Positions 10,654-20,317 are shown, numbered from the stretch's first letter. The stretch is DNA of 28,833 bases from Martensiomyces pterosporus (GCA_025201845.1 MU604095.1:1-28833); one strand, 5' to 3'. Notes: generated by a model not told the origin, from the sequence alone. Program-made: numbers and translations.

Positions 10654-10743
10654 TTACTTGGTATCATCCTCGATGATGTCGTAGGGGTAGTCGCGGGAGG
10701 GGCTGTTAGCGACGGCGAGGGTCCTGCTGGTCGGTGCGAACAT
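10654..10743 (-). CDS. Candidate micro-gene, 29 codons or first exon of a spliced gene
   Basis: On the minus strand ACAATG at 10743 opens a frame beginning MFAPTSRTLAVANSPSRD and continuing YPYDIIEDDTK before TAA. Its codons favour C endings (ACC, CTC, GCC, GTC, AAC, TAC, GAC, ATC), like NAC-beta and PHO89 here and unlike the surrounding DNA. A TATA-like TTTAAATAG is 166 nt upstream, followed by a C/A-rich ATG-free leader. The stop overlaps a good donor: ACCAA|GTAAGG at 10658/10657. If spliced to an acceptor at 10103, the next exon (10102-10027) would add NSVDFFGAIGFGFLIGLFG and a short basic tail, giving a 53-residue single-pass membrane protein with a 554-nt intron. I do not recognise the family. 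The frame is also open upstream without a Met. Confidence 0.4.
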   Translation of the reverse strand: MFAPTSRTLAVANSPSRDYPYDIIEDDTK

Positions 10744-10908
10744 TGTTATCTTGGGTATTTTGGTGCTTGGAAAAGTGGCAAGGAGCTTTTTGGCGATTGA
10801 GTCGAAAAGCTGAAAAGAGCGAGGCAGGTAGCTAAGAGTTGCTTGGGAGTGGAGGGTGCTGATGTGCTTTGTTCTGTTCTAGGCCGGCGAGCAGGGACGT
10901 CCTTCAGG

Positions 10909-10917
10909 CTATTTAAA
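10909..10917 (-). promoter_or_regulatory. TATA-like element of the candidate micro-gene
   Basis: TTTAAATAG on the minus strand lies 166 nt upstream of the MFAP start codon. The intervening leader is rich in C and A and contains no ATG, as expected for a fungal 5' UTR. A TTTTCAG at about 10810 could be a leader-intron acceptor. The single ACGCGT at 11007-11012 is farther upstream. Confidence 0.35.
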
Positions 10918-11168
10918 CGATTACCAGCACTGCCTGGTGTCCAGTTCAAGTCATTCTTTTTCTTTCCTCTCCTGGATTTTTTTATCTATTGCCTTTGCCT
11001 CGAAGCACGCGTTGAGTGAAAGCGTGGGCGGGGTGGAGAGCGGCAGGGTGATGGAATTCAGCCTTCCGCCCACAACCCCCCCTCGCCACCCATCCGGCCT
11101 GCCCCTCTCCCTGGTAGCCAACCCTGAGGGGCCGCCCCATCTTGCAACACCCCCTTCTCTCTCGCTGC

Positions 11169-11184
11169 TTTTTTTTTTTTTTTT
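11169..11184 (+). repeat. Poly(T) run of 16
   Basis: Sixteen consecutive T residues end in GGTAATG. It could be a nucleosome-excluding tract or a poly(A)-tail remnant of a minus-strand retrocopy. No retrocopy body is recognisable next to it. Confidence 0.7.
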
Positions 11185-12673
11185 GGTAATGCAGACAAGG
11201 CAGATCAGCAACAGCTGAAACTCGCCACCAAATGGCCAGGGTTTTGTTTTCAAGCCTTTGCCTAAAATCTCCGCTTGGAGTATGAGGCTGCACCGATGAG
11301 AACAAGAGCATGGGACAAGCCAGCGGCAGCCCACCGTGGTTCCCACCGAGCCCGACACGCCGAAAACAACAGCAGCAGGCAGCGGTGATGGTTAGGCGCA
11401 GCACAGGGATGGCACAGCACCAATCGCCCAACTCACATGCCGCCGCCTGTCTTCCACACAGCATGCGTGGTGAGAACATCGCCATGCATTCAGAAGCTGC
11501 AAAGGAAGAGCGAATATCAAATGGGGAAATGCCGCGTATGTGGCTAGCCATTGCACCATTTATGATGGCAAGCAGATACAGGAGGACAGATCAACCGTGG
11601 CGAGCGCCTCACAAGTAACGATCCGCCAGTGAACGCAAGGCCCTCTCTGAAGACGCCCATGCGCTATGCTGTGCTTGCGTGCTGTGAAAGGCAAAACCCG
11701 GGTGTGTTCGCCTGTTGGGCCGATCCAGGCACAGCAAGGGGTGTGCGTGGCGATACAGACCAGAAATCGGCATGGCAGGCAGTGTCGCCTATGTTTACAT
11801 CGCTAGCATTCCAAAACTGCGGGGGAAGAACGCCTGCTGCGTGAGAGCGTATTTGCATACATGTGGATATTGCGAGAAAAAGCCAGCAGCCTAGAAGCAG
11901 CAACGATGTAGCTGCTGCTTTCTCTGCGCCCCGCCAAGCCTCCCTCTCTCATGCGGGCACACCAGGCTGCCAGGGTGACGCTTGGCGAGTCAGCCCTCGT
12001 TTTACCCGGCACACATCGCAGATAATCTTGTTATTGCTGCCTCCATGCCCGTGCCCACGCCCATGCCCACGCATGCGCTGTCCCAGGACTCCCCGCCCAT
12101 CCACAATATGGATACCGCACACGCCCACTTCAAGTCCCTTGCCTCACCCCCTCACCCCGCATCGTGATGCCGCTACTTTGCCCCCTCCCCACACAATCGC
12201 CGCTACACAATAGGAAAAAGAAGTGGCAACTCCAACATCATACTCGTCAGCATACATTCAGATTGTTGCATGTATTGCATGTATTGCGCGTCGCTTTCCC
12301 TTTGCATTCGCTTGCTTAGCAACAAGGGGCTTGCACAAGCCGAATTGCACACGTCTCATATTGTCCGTGCTATTCGTAGCTGGAGGAGGCCAGATGCTGA
12401 CTTGCAGTTTCCTTAGTTTCTGCATTGCAGTTAATAGTATAAACATGTTTATGTGTTGCTCCAGCGGGGGGCCACAGATTGTATCTCGCCATTCCCTTAA
12501 AGAGTTTGGGGATGTGGGAAATCGCTGCGGTGCGCCTCCTGCTCAATCCCATCCTAAAGAGGATTGCGAGACTGATAATACTGGTTAAGAGCATGATCTA
12601 TCCACGTCGCTCCGATGAAAAAACTAATAATTATCGTCAACAGCAGCCACCAAAACAAAAACAACAGCAAGGG

Positions 12674-12694
12674 CAGCAGCAGCAGCAGCAGCAG
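12674..12694 (+). repeat. (CAG)7 microsatellite
   Basis: Seven perfect CAG units end a CAA/CAG-rich segment that begins near 12640. The plus frame reads as a poly-Q-like run inside an otherwise unconvincing ORF, so it is treated as non-coding. Confidence 0.8.
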
Positions 12695-12732
12695 AGTCCG
12701 CTGCCCGCCTCATTCGACTTTTTTTTTTTCCA

Positions 12733-12746
12733 CCGTGCGCGCACGG
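12733..12746. repeat. Perfect 14-bp GC palindrome
   Basis: CCGTGCGCGCACGG is its own reverse complement. It lies just after an 11-T run. Possible roles are a binding site for a dimeric factor or a small cruciform; neither can be shown here. Confidence 0.6.
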
Positions 12747-14376
12747 CTTTGGAAGTGCGTGTTTTCTGGGCTCCAAACGAACTCGTGAAAGCACTAGAAT
12801 ATATGACAATAACACCAGCAATAATATGCAATTGCGGTGCAAAAAGACGAGGCGACGCAACAGCAGCTCAACCTGCTTGCGTTCTTGCTCGTGCCAGTTG
12901 CCATACCCGCAGCCCGCGCTCGACATACTCCCATACATCATGCCCACGGTCCTTGCGTGCGTCCGCTTTGCCTTTCTCCGCGCCTCAAGCCGAGGAAAAT
13001 CCTGTGGTGTGATACGGAAACTGCTGTGCATGAACGTGGCAAACATCATGGCCGCGGCAGTGGTCATGGAGATGAGAGACGGCGGCAAGTCGTGTCGAGA
13101 TTCCCACTGCAAGCTGGATACCGCCTTGGATCTAAACTCGCATCCACCACTGCCGTTGGCTCATCTGTCACCATATGGCCAGCAGAGAGCCACCGAAGGA
13201 AAAGCGCATCGGCAATAACAGCATTCATAGTTGTGTGAAACCCACATATGTATACAGTCAACCCCGCTTTAAAGAGCGCGTTCTATTGTCGCGGTTCTTT
13301 TTGTTTCTGAGCTCCACTCTTTGGTGCTACCGGAAGAAAAGCAGCGATTCAGGCGCTCATGTCCCCCTGTCAAAAAAAATTCTATTATTAATGGCACATA
13401 TGCGAAAAGATGCAAACAAATACTTGCTTGAATGTGCCTGGGAGTCGAGACACCGACAAGGGCACGGACAGGCTGAACATGAGTGTCACATCAGATCGAT
13501 GGTGCCAGCTGTGCTGGCAGTGCTCCCTGTCTACCGAACAGCCATGCGTTCCACTGCTGTGTGCAAAAGGAGGGGGCGCTATCTGGGTATTGATTCGCGC
13601 TGCCAAACGAACAGACTAGCACGGGCAGAGAAAAGGCACAGCCATGCACTTGCACCTGTCTAGGCTAGTGCTCCCCTGTGGTTTCAGCGCTTCCTGCGTC
13701 TGTCGTCATTCAGCTTTAGGGTTTGTGGTTGGAATTTTGGGGATGCGGGTGCAAGTGCAGAATGCGAATCGCAAGCATGATTGTGCGTAGGCTGAGGATG
13801 GGAAAGTTCCTTGGTCTTTTTTTTTGCAGCACTGTGTCGTCAGGCACGGCCGCTTGTTCACTACGGCGCCCTTGTTTCCTCTCTGGCCAGACGGCCAAGC
13901 AGCGACTATATTCCCCGCTGTCCCCGCTTCTTGGCGCATGTGGGGAGGGCAGGGAGGGATGCTCAAGTCAAGCTGCTATCAGCCAGGATTTTAACTCAGT
14001 ACCGCTTATGCTTACAAACTCGCCTTGCTTAGCAATGCAACAAAATATCCTCCTATCCGCCTCCCTGTGGGTGTGTCAGCCATGCACGATGCCATTCTCG
14101 TTGCAACGGCGTCATATACACCAATGCCAGCTGCACAAGCAGGTGGGCGTGGTGGGTGGACGAGGATGAGTGGAGGATGAACGGGCAGCGCGTAGCAGCG
14201 CAGAGTCAACGTCCCAACCCACGCTCTACCTCCCAGCGCTGCCTGCGGCGGAAAATATGTGCAAAGGGGCCGCCCCTCCTTTGAATGCAACCGCTTTCCC
14301 ACTTATCCACTACACATACCTGCATCTCATGCTGCTAACTCTACATACCTGTCCCCCAACACATATGCATGTAAAG

Positions 14377-14441
14377 CAAGCTGGTGCACATGGGATAAGG
14401 CATTGGGCTATCCCATGTATGCGCGCATCACCACCAGCTTG
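14377..14441. other. Nested inverted repeat (two-stem hairpin)
   Basis: The outer arms CAAGCTGGTG (14377-14386) and CACCAGCTTG (14432-14441) pair over 10 bp. The inner arms ACATGGGATA (14388-14397) and TATCCCATGT (14409-14418) pair over another 10 bp around an 11-nt loop. The 13-nt bulge between the right arms holds the self-complementary ATGCGCGCAT. All pairs are perfect Watson-Crick. This could be a structured RNA, a small-RNA precursor or a DNA cruciform; which one is unknown. Confidence 0.6.
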
Positions 14442-17004
14442 ATCGCCATGATGGCAAAACCAGCGCCTATGCTGTGACGCATATACAGCGGGGAGGGTAC
14501 ATGCTTTGTTGGGCAGGATTGCGTGCAAGAGAGGCAAAAGGCGCTTCGGTGCTCACATATGCTCACAGAAATCGAATGCACATAGCACCCAATGTGCTTT
14601 AGCCTATAGGAAATGGCGTCTTGGTACTTTGCAGCAACAGCAGCATCTGACTGCTCAACCCCGCATTCCCTTTCCCACCCCGTCCCATCCCAGCGCTCAT
14701 CCCAGCCCCCAACAAAAGGTGCAGCTTGTTCCCACCTCCACCAGCACACACATCACTAGCAAGGAATCCTAGCAAGCAAGCTGCTCCTCTGCATAGCGCT
14801 CAAGGCGTGCACACGTAAGCAGGCAGCTTGCGTCTTTCTTTTGGCCGCCAGAGGCACTCTGTAAGCACCCCCTTTTCCCGTATCGCTGCCACCACGCCAC
14901 CGCCTGGCATTTCCCCCGGCAAGAGCCCCCGCGCAATGTCTTGTGCCTGGAGAATTGCACATGCTCACAGGGCTCAATCTCTTGGGGTGCTTTTATTGGG
15001 CTGATGCCTGCTCAGACAGACCAAGCCACACAAAGCGCCATTTGCATTCCTGGGTTGTTCGCCCAGCCCTGGTGCTGCTTGCGCCATCCATGGAGAAGTG
15101 GCTGCCAGGCTGTTAATCACAAAAGGAAAAAAAAAACTCCACCTACATGCGTCTGCGCATGCGTATGCGAAAAATAAAAGCGCCCACGCGTACATGCCAT
15201 ATGCCAGCTGCGAACCCGAACCGAGTTTGTCTTGCCTACCTGGGCATTGTTTGCGATCTGAACATTCGCCTCGGCTATTACTGCCATCATAGTGCACCTA
15301 CTCCACATGTGCGGTGGGGTGGGGTGGAATGGCGGCTGTGCTGCTGAACCTTAACCTGGCTCCGAGGCCCAGTATCTGCTCCCCAACAGCAGCGCTCATG
15401 CATGCCCCTGCTGTCCGATTGCTAGCAAGGCCGCGTCGAAAAAGCAAGCGGCTGTTCTCTGGCAACAGCCAAGCCCGCGTATGAACACCTGAAATGACAA
15501 CAATATACTTGTTGCTAGATTTGCAGCAAGTGGGAATGGCGCGGGCATAGCACCGATGAGGGAATGGCGCTAGCAAGGCAGCGCTTCTCATACAAGGAGC
15601 AGGGCACCGCCAAGCATGCTCTAGTGCTGGCAGTGATGCTGAGAACAGCGGCGATCTACGGGAGTGATTGCCGCTAAATCAAAACCACGATTTTTCTCAT
15701 TGGCTCACACGTAATATTTCCAGAGGCACCACATATCAACAGCCTTGAGTGTGGCTCCTACGGGTTGACAGGGCGTGGGTGCTGGCGCTGATGCCGGCGT
15801 TGTTATTTTATTTTTCACGCGCTCCGCCCAACAAAAACACAAAGCATTGTCAGAAACGCATGTCATCTGCTGCTTTGGGGATGGGGGCAGTGGCGGAGAA
15901 AAGGAACAAGAGGACAACGTGCCGCCCTTACATGGCCGCCGTCTGCTGCACCTAATGATACATGATGCCTCTGCAAACTCCGCCCCACCCCACTCCACAA
16001 GGCAGATGCCGTGGGTGGATACATGCAGAAGTTCCACAGTAGAAAAAGACAACTGGAAGCAGAAATAACACCGCATGTAAAAATGCTAGTAGCAGCGGCG
16101 CGCTCAGTCAGCGTGGAGAGCTGCGGTGTGCATGCGCTGCTTCTGAGTATGCTGCTCGACTCAACGCCCGCGCCCTGCTGCATGCCTACCAGCGTCAAAC
16201 ACAGCCACTCCGGCAAATATGCCACCGAAAAGCGGATTCACCCAGCCTGTGGCGAGCATCTTGGAAAATAGACACCAGCCAGATAGACATTCATGTGTGC
16301 GTCATCATGGCAGATCGCCAGCTGAAAGGGGGTTCCGTGGCACCGCTGCCACACACCCACCCACCAGCCAACCAAGGTGTGTTGTTAGTAGCGAGCTATT
16401 TTTTTTATTCCCAGCCGCCAGTGCTATTTTCGGCATTTACCAAACCCAGCAGCTGTTTTTGTGTGTGTGAACAGATTACTAGCAGACCACGCATTAGCTG
16501 CCACGAACACATTGCTACGTCTTGGCGACACGGTGTGTGTGCCATGTTATGTGACATGGTTTGGAGCACCACTTAGACTGCACTCTCCCGCTTGTTCTCA
16601 AAGGAAGCAGCAGAGCAGAGCAAGGTTGCCCAGGCTGCATTTGCTATTCAGATGCTCAGCCCTTTTGTTTTTCTCGTTTGCAGTGCATCCAGGGAGACGG
16701 CTGGGTTTGCAGAACAAAAAACAGTTGGGTGCACACTGGCTCTGCATGTGCGTGCATTGCTGAAACGCAGCTGCCCAGTACTCCCAGGTGCCCCACACAT
16801 TCCAAGCATGCGCGGCAGATTTAACTACGTGTTGCTATGTGCCAGAGGCGTGTGAGAGTAGCAGCACGCTGGGGTGGTCCCCACAGAAGCAGCTAGTCAA
16901 GACAAAAGACGTCACTGCACACACATGGCACCACTAACAAGTCAGCAAAAGTCCTATCTAGCAAGTAGCCTATGGCACCAAGCGTGCCAAACCGAAACCG
17001 GCTG

Positions 17005-17010
17005 TTTATT
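17005..17010 (-). terminator. Poly(A) signal AATAAA of the sugar transporter
   Basis: AATAAA on the minus strand lies 18 nt past the stop codon of the MFS transporter, a typical spacing for a short fungal 3' UTR. Confidence 0.5.
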
Positions 17011-17027
17011 CGGGATGCTGGGTGTAC

Positions 17028-18722
17028 TCATCTGAATCCCTTTGCAATCTCCTCGATGGTGCGCCCCTTGGTCTCAGGCACCTTGAAATAAAACACAGAC
17101 CCACACACCAAGAGTGCGGAGACAAACACTGCAAACACCCACTCGCCAATAAGGTTCTGCATTGGCAGGAATGCAACCGCAACAATGAACGTCCCGATCC
17201 AGTTGGCAGCCAATGCCCACGATCCTCCAGCACTAGCAGCACGCACGTCAAAGAACTCAGTGCCAAGCAAAAACGGCACTGGCCCATAGCCAGGTGCAAA
17301 TGATGCGACCACCAAGTACAAAGAAACAGCCGCCAGCACATTCAAGTTGAGCCCGAGTCCCACGCCCAGCAGCGTTACCGAGACCGTCATAGCGGCCATC
17401 GAAGTAAACAGCAATGGCCTGCGCCCAAACCGGTCGACAACAGCGGCTGCCGATGCAGTAGCAACCACGTTTAGCACGCCAATCATCATCGTCAGCACGC
17501 TGCTGACATGGCTGGAGAACATCTTCTCGAGCACCGACGACGAGTAGTAAAACACAGTGTTGATTCCTGACAGCTGCTGGCCAAACTGGAGCAGAATAAC
17601 CAGCATCCACGGCTTGCGGTATTCTGGGAATGCGAAAATGTTGAATATCGTTACTGCCCTTTTGTCCCTTCTTTGCGCCCCATGCAGCCCCTCCTCACCA
17701 TCATTCTCGTCGTCATCGCCAGCCTTGACAATCCCGCCGCTGGCGCCACGCTCCAGCCGGATATTGTCGAGCGAGCCATTATCCGAAAGCACCCGAGTGT
17801 CGCCCCCCACAGCTGCGCTTGCCTCATCGCCCGCAACGTTTGGAGACCTGGAGCTCGTCCACCCTGCCACTTCCTCGTCAACGTTTGATGTGCAACGCAG
17901 CTTGCGCAGCACCTGGCGGGCCTCAGCCCGCTTGCCGCGCGACCAGAGGTATCGAGGGCTTTCAACGGCGAATGCAGCGACAGAGATATGCAGGCAAGCA
18001 AGGGCCAAGCCGAATCCCACGCTAATCCGCCAGTAGGGGCCCTTATTAGCCACCATGCCAATAGTCAGAGTCACAAGAATGCCAACGACGATGCTCAGCT
18101 GGTTGAGCAGGTTGAGCGTGCCGCGGTACCTGATGGGCGCAATCTCCGACAGGTATAGGGGCGCGATGACAATTGCTGCTCCAGAGCCAACGCCGCTAAT
18201 AAACCTACCGGCAATCAACATGCCAGGCGAGACCGCAAACGCCATCAGTATCGGGCCCAGCACATACGTCAAGTTGTTGTATACCAGTGCGCCTCGCCGA
18301 CCCCAGCGCTCAGCCATCCACCCGGCTGACAGCGACCCAGCAAGGCCACCTATTGCAAACACGGAGGTTGCAATCGAGAACATGTTGTCGTTCATCGGCA
18401 GACACAGAGGAAGCGGCGGCCAGTGTGGCGAGTCGCTGTCGCAGCTGGTGATTATTCTCTTGGGCGTGTTGAGCTCAGCAATGTGGTATCCGTACTGAAG
18501 CGGCGAAATCGACATGATCAGGGCGCTGGTCAAACAGGCCCGCGTGATGCCGCTGTCCAGCGAACGCACGGCTGGCGAGTTATCTCCTCGGCTCACGAGC
18601 AGCTCCGCTGAGTTACGCAAAGTGCCCGCAACTCCGGCGCTAGTAAGCAGCGGCGACTCTTCAACAGTGCCCTCATGCCCAGAAAGCTGAGCAGCAGCAT
18701 CCTCGATACCGCTGCGCGACAT
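17028..18722 (-). CDS. MFS sugar transporter, GLUT-like
   Basis: This 564-residue member of the sugar-porter branch of the major facilitator superfamily has twelve predicted membrane spans. Signatures in order: ERWGRR (138-143), GRFISGVGSG (172-181) with PLYLSEIAPIRYRG, VESPRYL (253-259) after span 6, FGQQLSGINTVFYYSS (380-395) in span 7, DRFGRR (430-435), GPVPFLLGTEFF in span 10, and PETKGRT (549-555) near the C-terminus. The QLS and PET motifs indicate hexose-type transport; the exact sugar is not deducible. The N-terminal tail carries EESPLL (21-26), an acidic dileucine sorting motif, so a vacuolar or endosomal location is possible, as for GLUT8 or yeast Vps73. The loop between spans 6 and 7 is long and acidic (about 276-350). 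Single exon; upstream spacer to HscB is 381 bp. Confidence 0.9.
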   Translation of the reverse strand: MSRSGIEDAAAQLSGHEGTVEESPLLTSAGVAGTLRNSAELLVSRGDNSPAVRSLDSGITRACLTSALIMSISPLQYGYHIAELNTPKRIITSCDSDSPHWPPLPLCLPMNDNMFSIATSVFAIGGLAGSLSAGWMAERWGRRGALVYNNLTYVLGPILMAFAVSPGMLIAGRFISGVGSGAAIVIAPLYLSEIAPIRYRGTLNLLNQLSIVVGILVTLTIGMVANKGPYWRISVGFGLALACLHISVAAFAVESPRYLWSRGKRAEARQVLRKLRCTSNVDEEVAGWTSSRSPNVAGDEASAAVGGDTRVLSDNGSLDNIRLERGASGGIVKAGDDDENDGEEGLHGAQRRDKRAVTIFNIFAFPEYRKPWMLVILLQFGQQLSGINTVFYYSSSVLEKMFSSHVSSVLTMMIGVLNVVATASAAAVVDRFGRRPLLFTSMAAMTVSVTLLGVGLGLNLNVLAAVSLYLVVASFAPGYGPVPFLLGTEFFDVRAASAGGSWALAANWIGTFIVAVAFLPMQNLIGEWVFAVFVSALLVCGSVFYFKVPETKGRTIEEIAKGFR

Positions 18723-19103
18723 GGAGAAGCGATATGAGCAAAGGCGCTTAGTGCTGGGTGTGCAGGAGCAGTAGTGCTAGCAACAAGCGGGGGGTTATAT
18801 CGTTTGGAGAGCGAATGGAGTGTGTTGGAAGCAAAGGGCGCGCAGGGTTGAATATTGTTTCTCTGAATCAACAGCAAGTGGAAAAGAAAGGCGCAGCGTA
18901 GAAGACGCACAAATAGCTCATCCAGCGAGAGCGAGCAAGGAATGAGCAAAAGCAGCAGCCAAGAGATGTGGGAGCTCGGAATGCTGCAGGTCATGTGGCA
19001 GACGAAAAACACCTGCAGCAGAAGCCACGTGCACGTTGGCTGTGGAATGGGCTGCAATTACAGTCGATAGCTACTGCACAGTACCAAGTTACTGCTCGGC
19101 AAA
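18723..19103. promoter_or_regulatory. Spacer between the sugar transporter and HscB
   Basis: This 381-bp interval holds the 5' flank of the transporter and the 3' flank of HscB, both on the minus strand. A minus-strand ORF of 154 codons spans it and overlaps the transporter N-terminus, but it is leucine-, serine- and cysteine-rich and matches no family, so it is not called. I see no clear TATA box or poly(A) signal for HscB. Confidence 0.4.
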
Positions 19104-20096
19104 CTAGTGCGCAATCACAACGGGCTTTCCTGGCTCCCAGACGTTGATTGCCTGCGACACGCGTCTCAGATACTGGAAATGGTTGGTAAGCTGCTTGGCG
19201 TGATCCAAATGCTTTCCTGGCTCCCAGACGTTGATTGCCTGCGACACGCGTCTCAGATACTGGAAATGGTTGGTAAGCTGCTTGGCGTGATCCAAATCAC
19301 CGGTCGTGAATGCTTGCGAGAGACCACTGACTACACTCTCGATGTTGGTGTCGTTCTTCTTCTTGATGTTAGCAATCTGCCCCTCGGTCCTGGCCATCTC
19401 GATATCCTCGCGCGTCTCCATGACCTCCATCAGCAGCTCCGGATCAGTGATCTGATCCTCTTCGCTGATCCCATTGCCTCGCAGCTTCAGCAGATAGCGT
19501 GCTCTAAGGAGGGGGTCTCGAAGTGTTGCGTAGGCATGGTTGATCCATGATGATTGGGTTTCTGCCAGCTTGCGCTCAATGTCCTCTCTTTGAGAGTAGC
19601 TGTCTGGGTGCACGCCTTGCTGCAGCTTGAGGAACCTCCGCCTCAGATCAGAGACGTCTACATCAAACGTCGGGTTTGTGCTCAGCAGCACATCGTAGTA
19701 GGTGGTGTTCTTTCCCACAGGCTGAATAGCGCTGCATTGCTCATTCTCGCAGAATACACTTGACGGATCAGATTCTCTGTGGCACCGCCAGCAGACTTTG
19801 TTGCTGCTAGCTTGGCTCGCTCTGTCTGCTGCCGCAGGAGCAGCAGCTGGATCGTGGACACGCTGCTGAGTCAGCCTCTGGCACGTCGAAAATGAACACG
19901 AGCTTCTGTGTAGCTGCTGTTTCAGTGGCCACTGCAAGGCGCTAGAGCAGGGCTTGTTCTGCGTGTTCATTGATGCAGCGGACATACAGCGACGACAGTA
20001 GCTGCGCTGGGCACCAAGAGCTGCAAGTCGACCTATGTTGCGTGACATGAGGAAAGGTTGCATTTTGAAATTTACAAAGCAAGTGAGGCAAGGCAA
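19104..20096 (-). CDS. JAC1: Mitochondrial Fe-S co-chaperone HscB/Jac1 with duplicated C-terminal helix
   Basis: This 330-residue J-domain co-chaperone stimulates mitochondrial Hsp70 to release Fe-S clusters from the Isu scaffold. The J domain starts at YYDVLL (about 133), has LRRRFLKLQQGVHPD with the essential HPD at 163-165, and SSWINHAYATLRDPLLRARYLL. The HscB C-terminal helical domain follows (about 210-300: ELLMEVMETRED, a typical scaffold-contact motif). Before the J domain, CWRC (102-105) and CENEQC (116-121) form a four-cysteine zinc-finger-like module as in animal HSCB. The N-terminus is basic and suits a presequence. The start could also be Met17 (20048), giving MSRNIGRLAALGAQRSYCRR, an even better presequence. 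Odd feature: residues 268-296 are repeated at 297-325 because of an 87-bp DNA duplication. Confidence 0.93.
   Translation of the reverse strand: MPCLTCFVNFKMQPFLMSRNIGRLAALGAQRSYCRRCMSAASMNTQNKPCSSALQWPLKQQLHRSSCSFSTCQRLTQQRVHDPAAAPAAADRASQASSNKVCWRCHRESDPSSVFCENEQCSAIQPVGKNTTYYDVLLSTNPTFDVDVSDLRRRFLKLQQGVHPDSYSQREDIERKLAETQSSWINHAYATLRDPLLRARYLLKLRGNGISEEDQITDPELLMEVMETREDIEMARTEGQIANIKKKNDTNIESVVSGLSQAFTTGDLDHAKQLTNHFQYLRRVSQAINVWEPGKHLDHAKQLTNHFQYLRRVSQAINVWEPGKPVVIAH
19124..19297. repeat. Perfect 87-bp tandem duplication inside HscB
   Basis: Copy 1 is 19124-19210 and copy 2 is 19211-19297. They are identical at every base, and each encodes 29 residues (LDHAKQLTNHFQYLRRVSQ then AINVWEPGK plus H or P). 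The unit is a multiple of three, so the reading frame and the natural C-terminus (VVIAH) are kept. The lack of any substitution means it is recent, gene-converted or an assembly artefact. Confidence 0.95.
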
Positions 20097-20198
20097 AAAA
20101 AGCTAGTGGAATAAAAGGACGCAAAAGGGAAGAAAAAAGAAGTGCCGAGGAAACGCGGAGAAGCAGACAGCAAAGGCCCATCTGATATAGGAGTCTGA

Positions 20199-20223
20199 CA
20201 AGCAAGCAAGCAAGCAAGCAAGC
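20199..20223 (+). repeat. (CAAG)n microsatellite
   Basis: Six CAAG units and a remainder lie in the 221-bp spacer between the DUF4112 gene and HscB, about 100 bp upstream of the HscB start. The spacer also holds the HscB promoter, in which no clear TATA box is visible. Confidence 0.8.
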
Positions 20224-20317
20224 GGGTGAACAAAAGCCGAGGCATGTTTGTAACAGGTGGACGGCGGTGCTTGCAAGCAAATCACGCACCCCCAAAAATG
20301 CCGCTCTCCTGGCACGC

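Larger units (their letters stand above)
10744..17004. other. Long gene-poor interval, right part
   Basis: About 6.3 kb upstream of the micro-gene and downstream of the sugar transporter, with no convincing protein gene. It contains a 16-T run, a CAG/CAA-rich tract, a perfect 14-bp GC palindrome, a transposon-end-like segment at 13255 and a nested hairpin at 14377-14441. ORFs up to 189 codons (10982-11551 minus) translate to low-complexity, cysteine- or lysine-rich peptides whose composition follows the T and GC runs, so I do not call them. Confidence 0.5.

Noticed and set aside
10982..11551. 189-codon minus-strand ORF
   Set aside because: Its poly-Lys comes from the T16 run and its poly-Cys from CAG-type repeats; no domain, no codon bias and no promoter features.
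12624..13112. 162-codon minus-strand ORF with a moderately balanced N-terminal half
   Set aside because: The C-terminal half is poly-Ala from the CAG repeat, codon use is unbiased and no family is recognisable. It remains the least implausible large ORF of the gap.
7486..15191. Single ACGCGT sites at 7486, 8799, 11007 and 15186
   Set aside because: Isolated hexamers occur at roughly the rate expected by chance and are not near a recognised cell-cycle gene.
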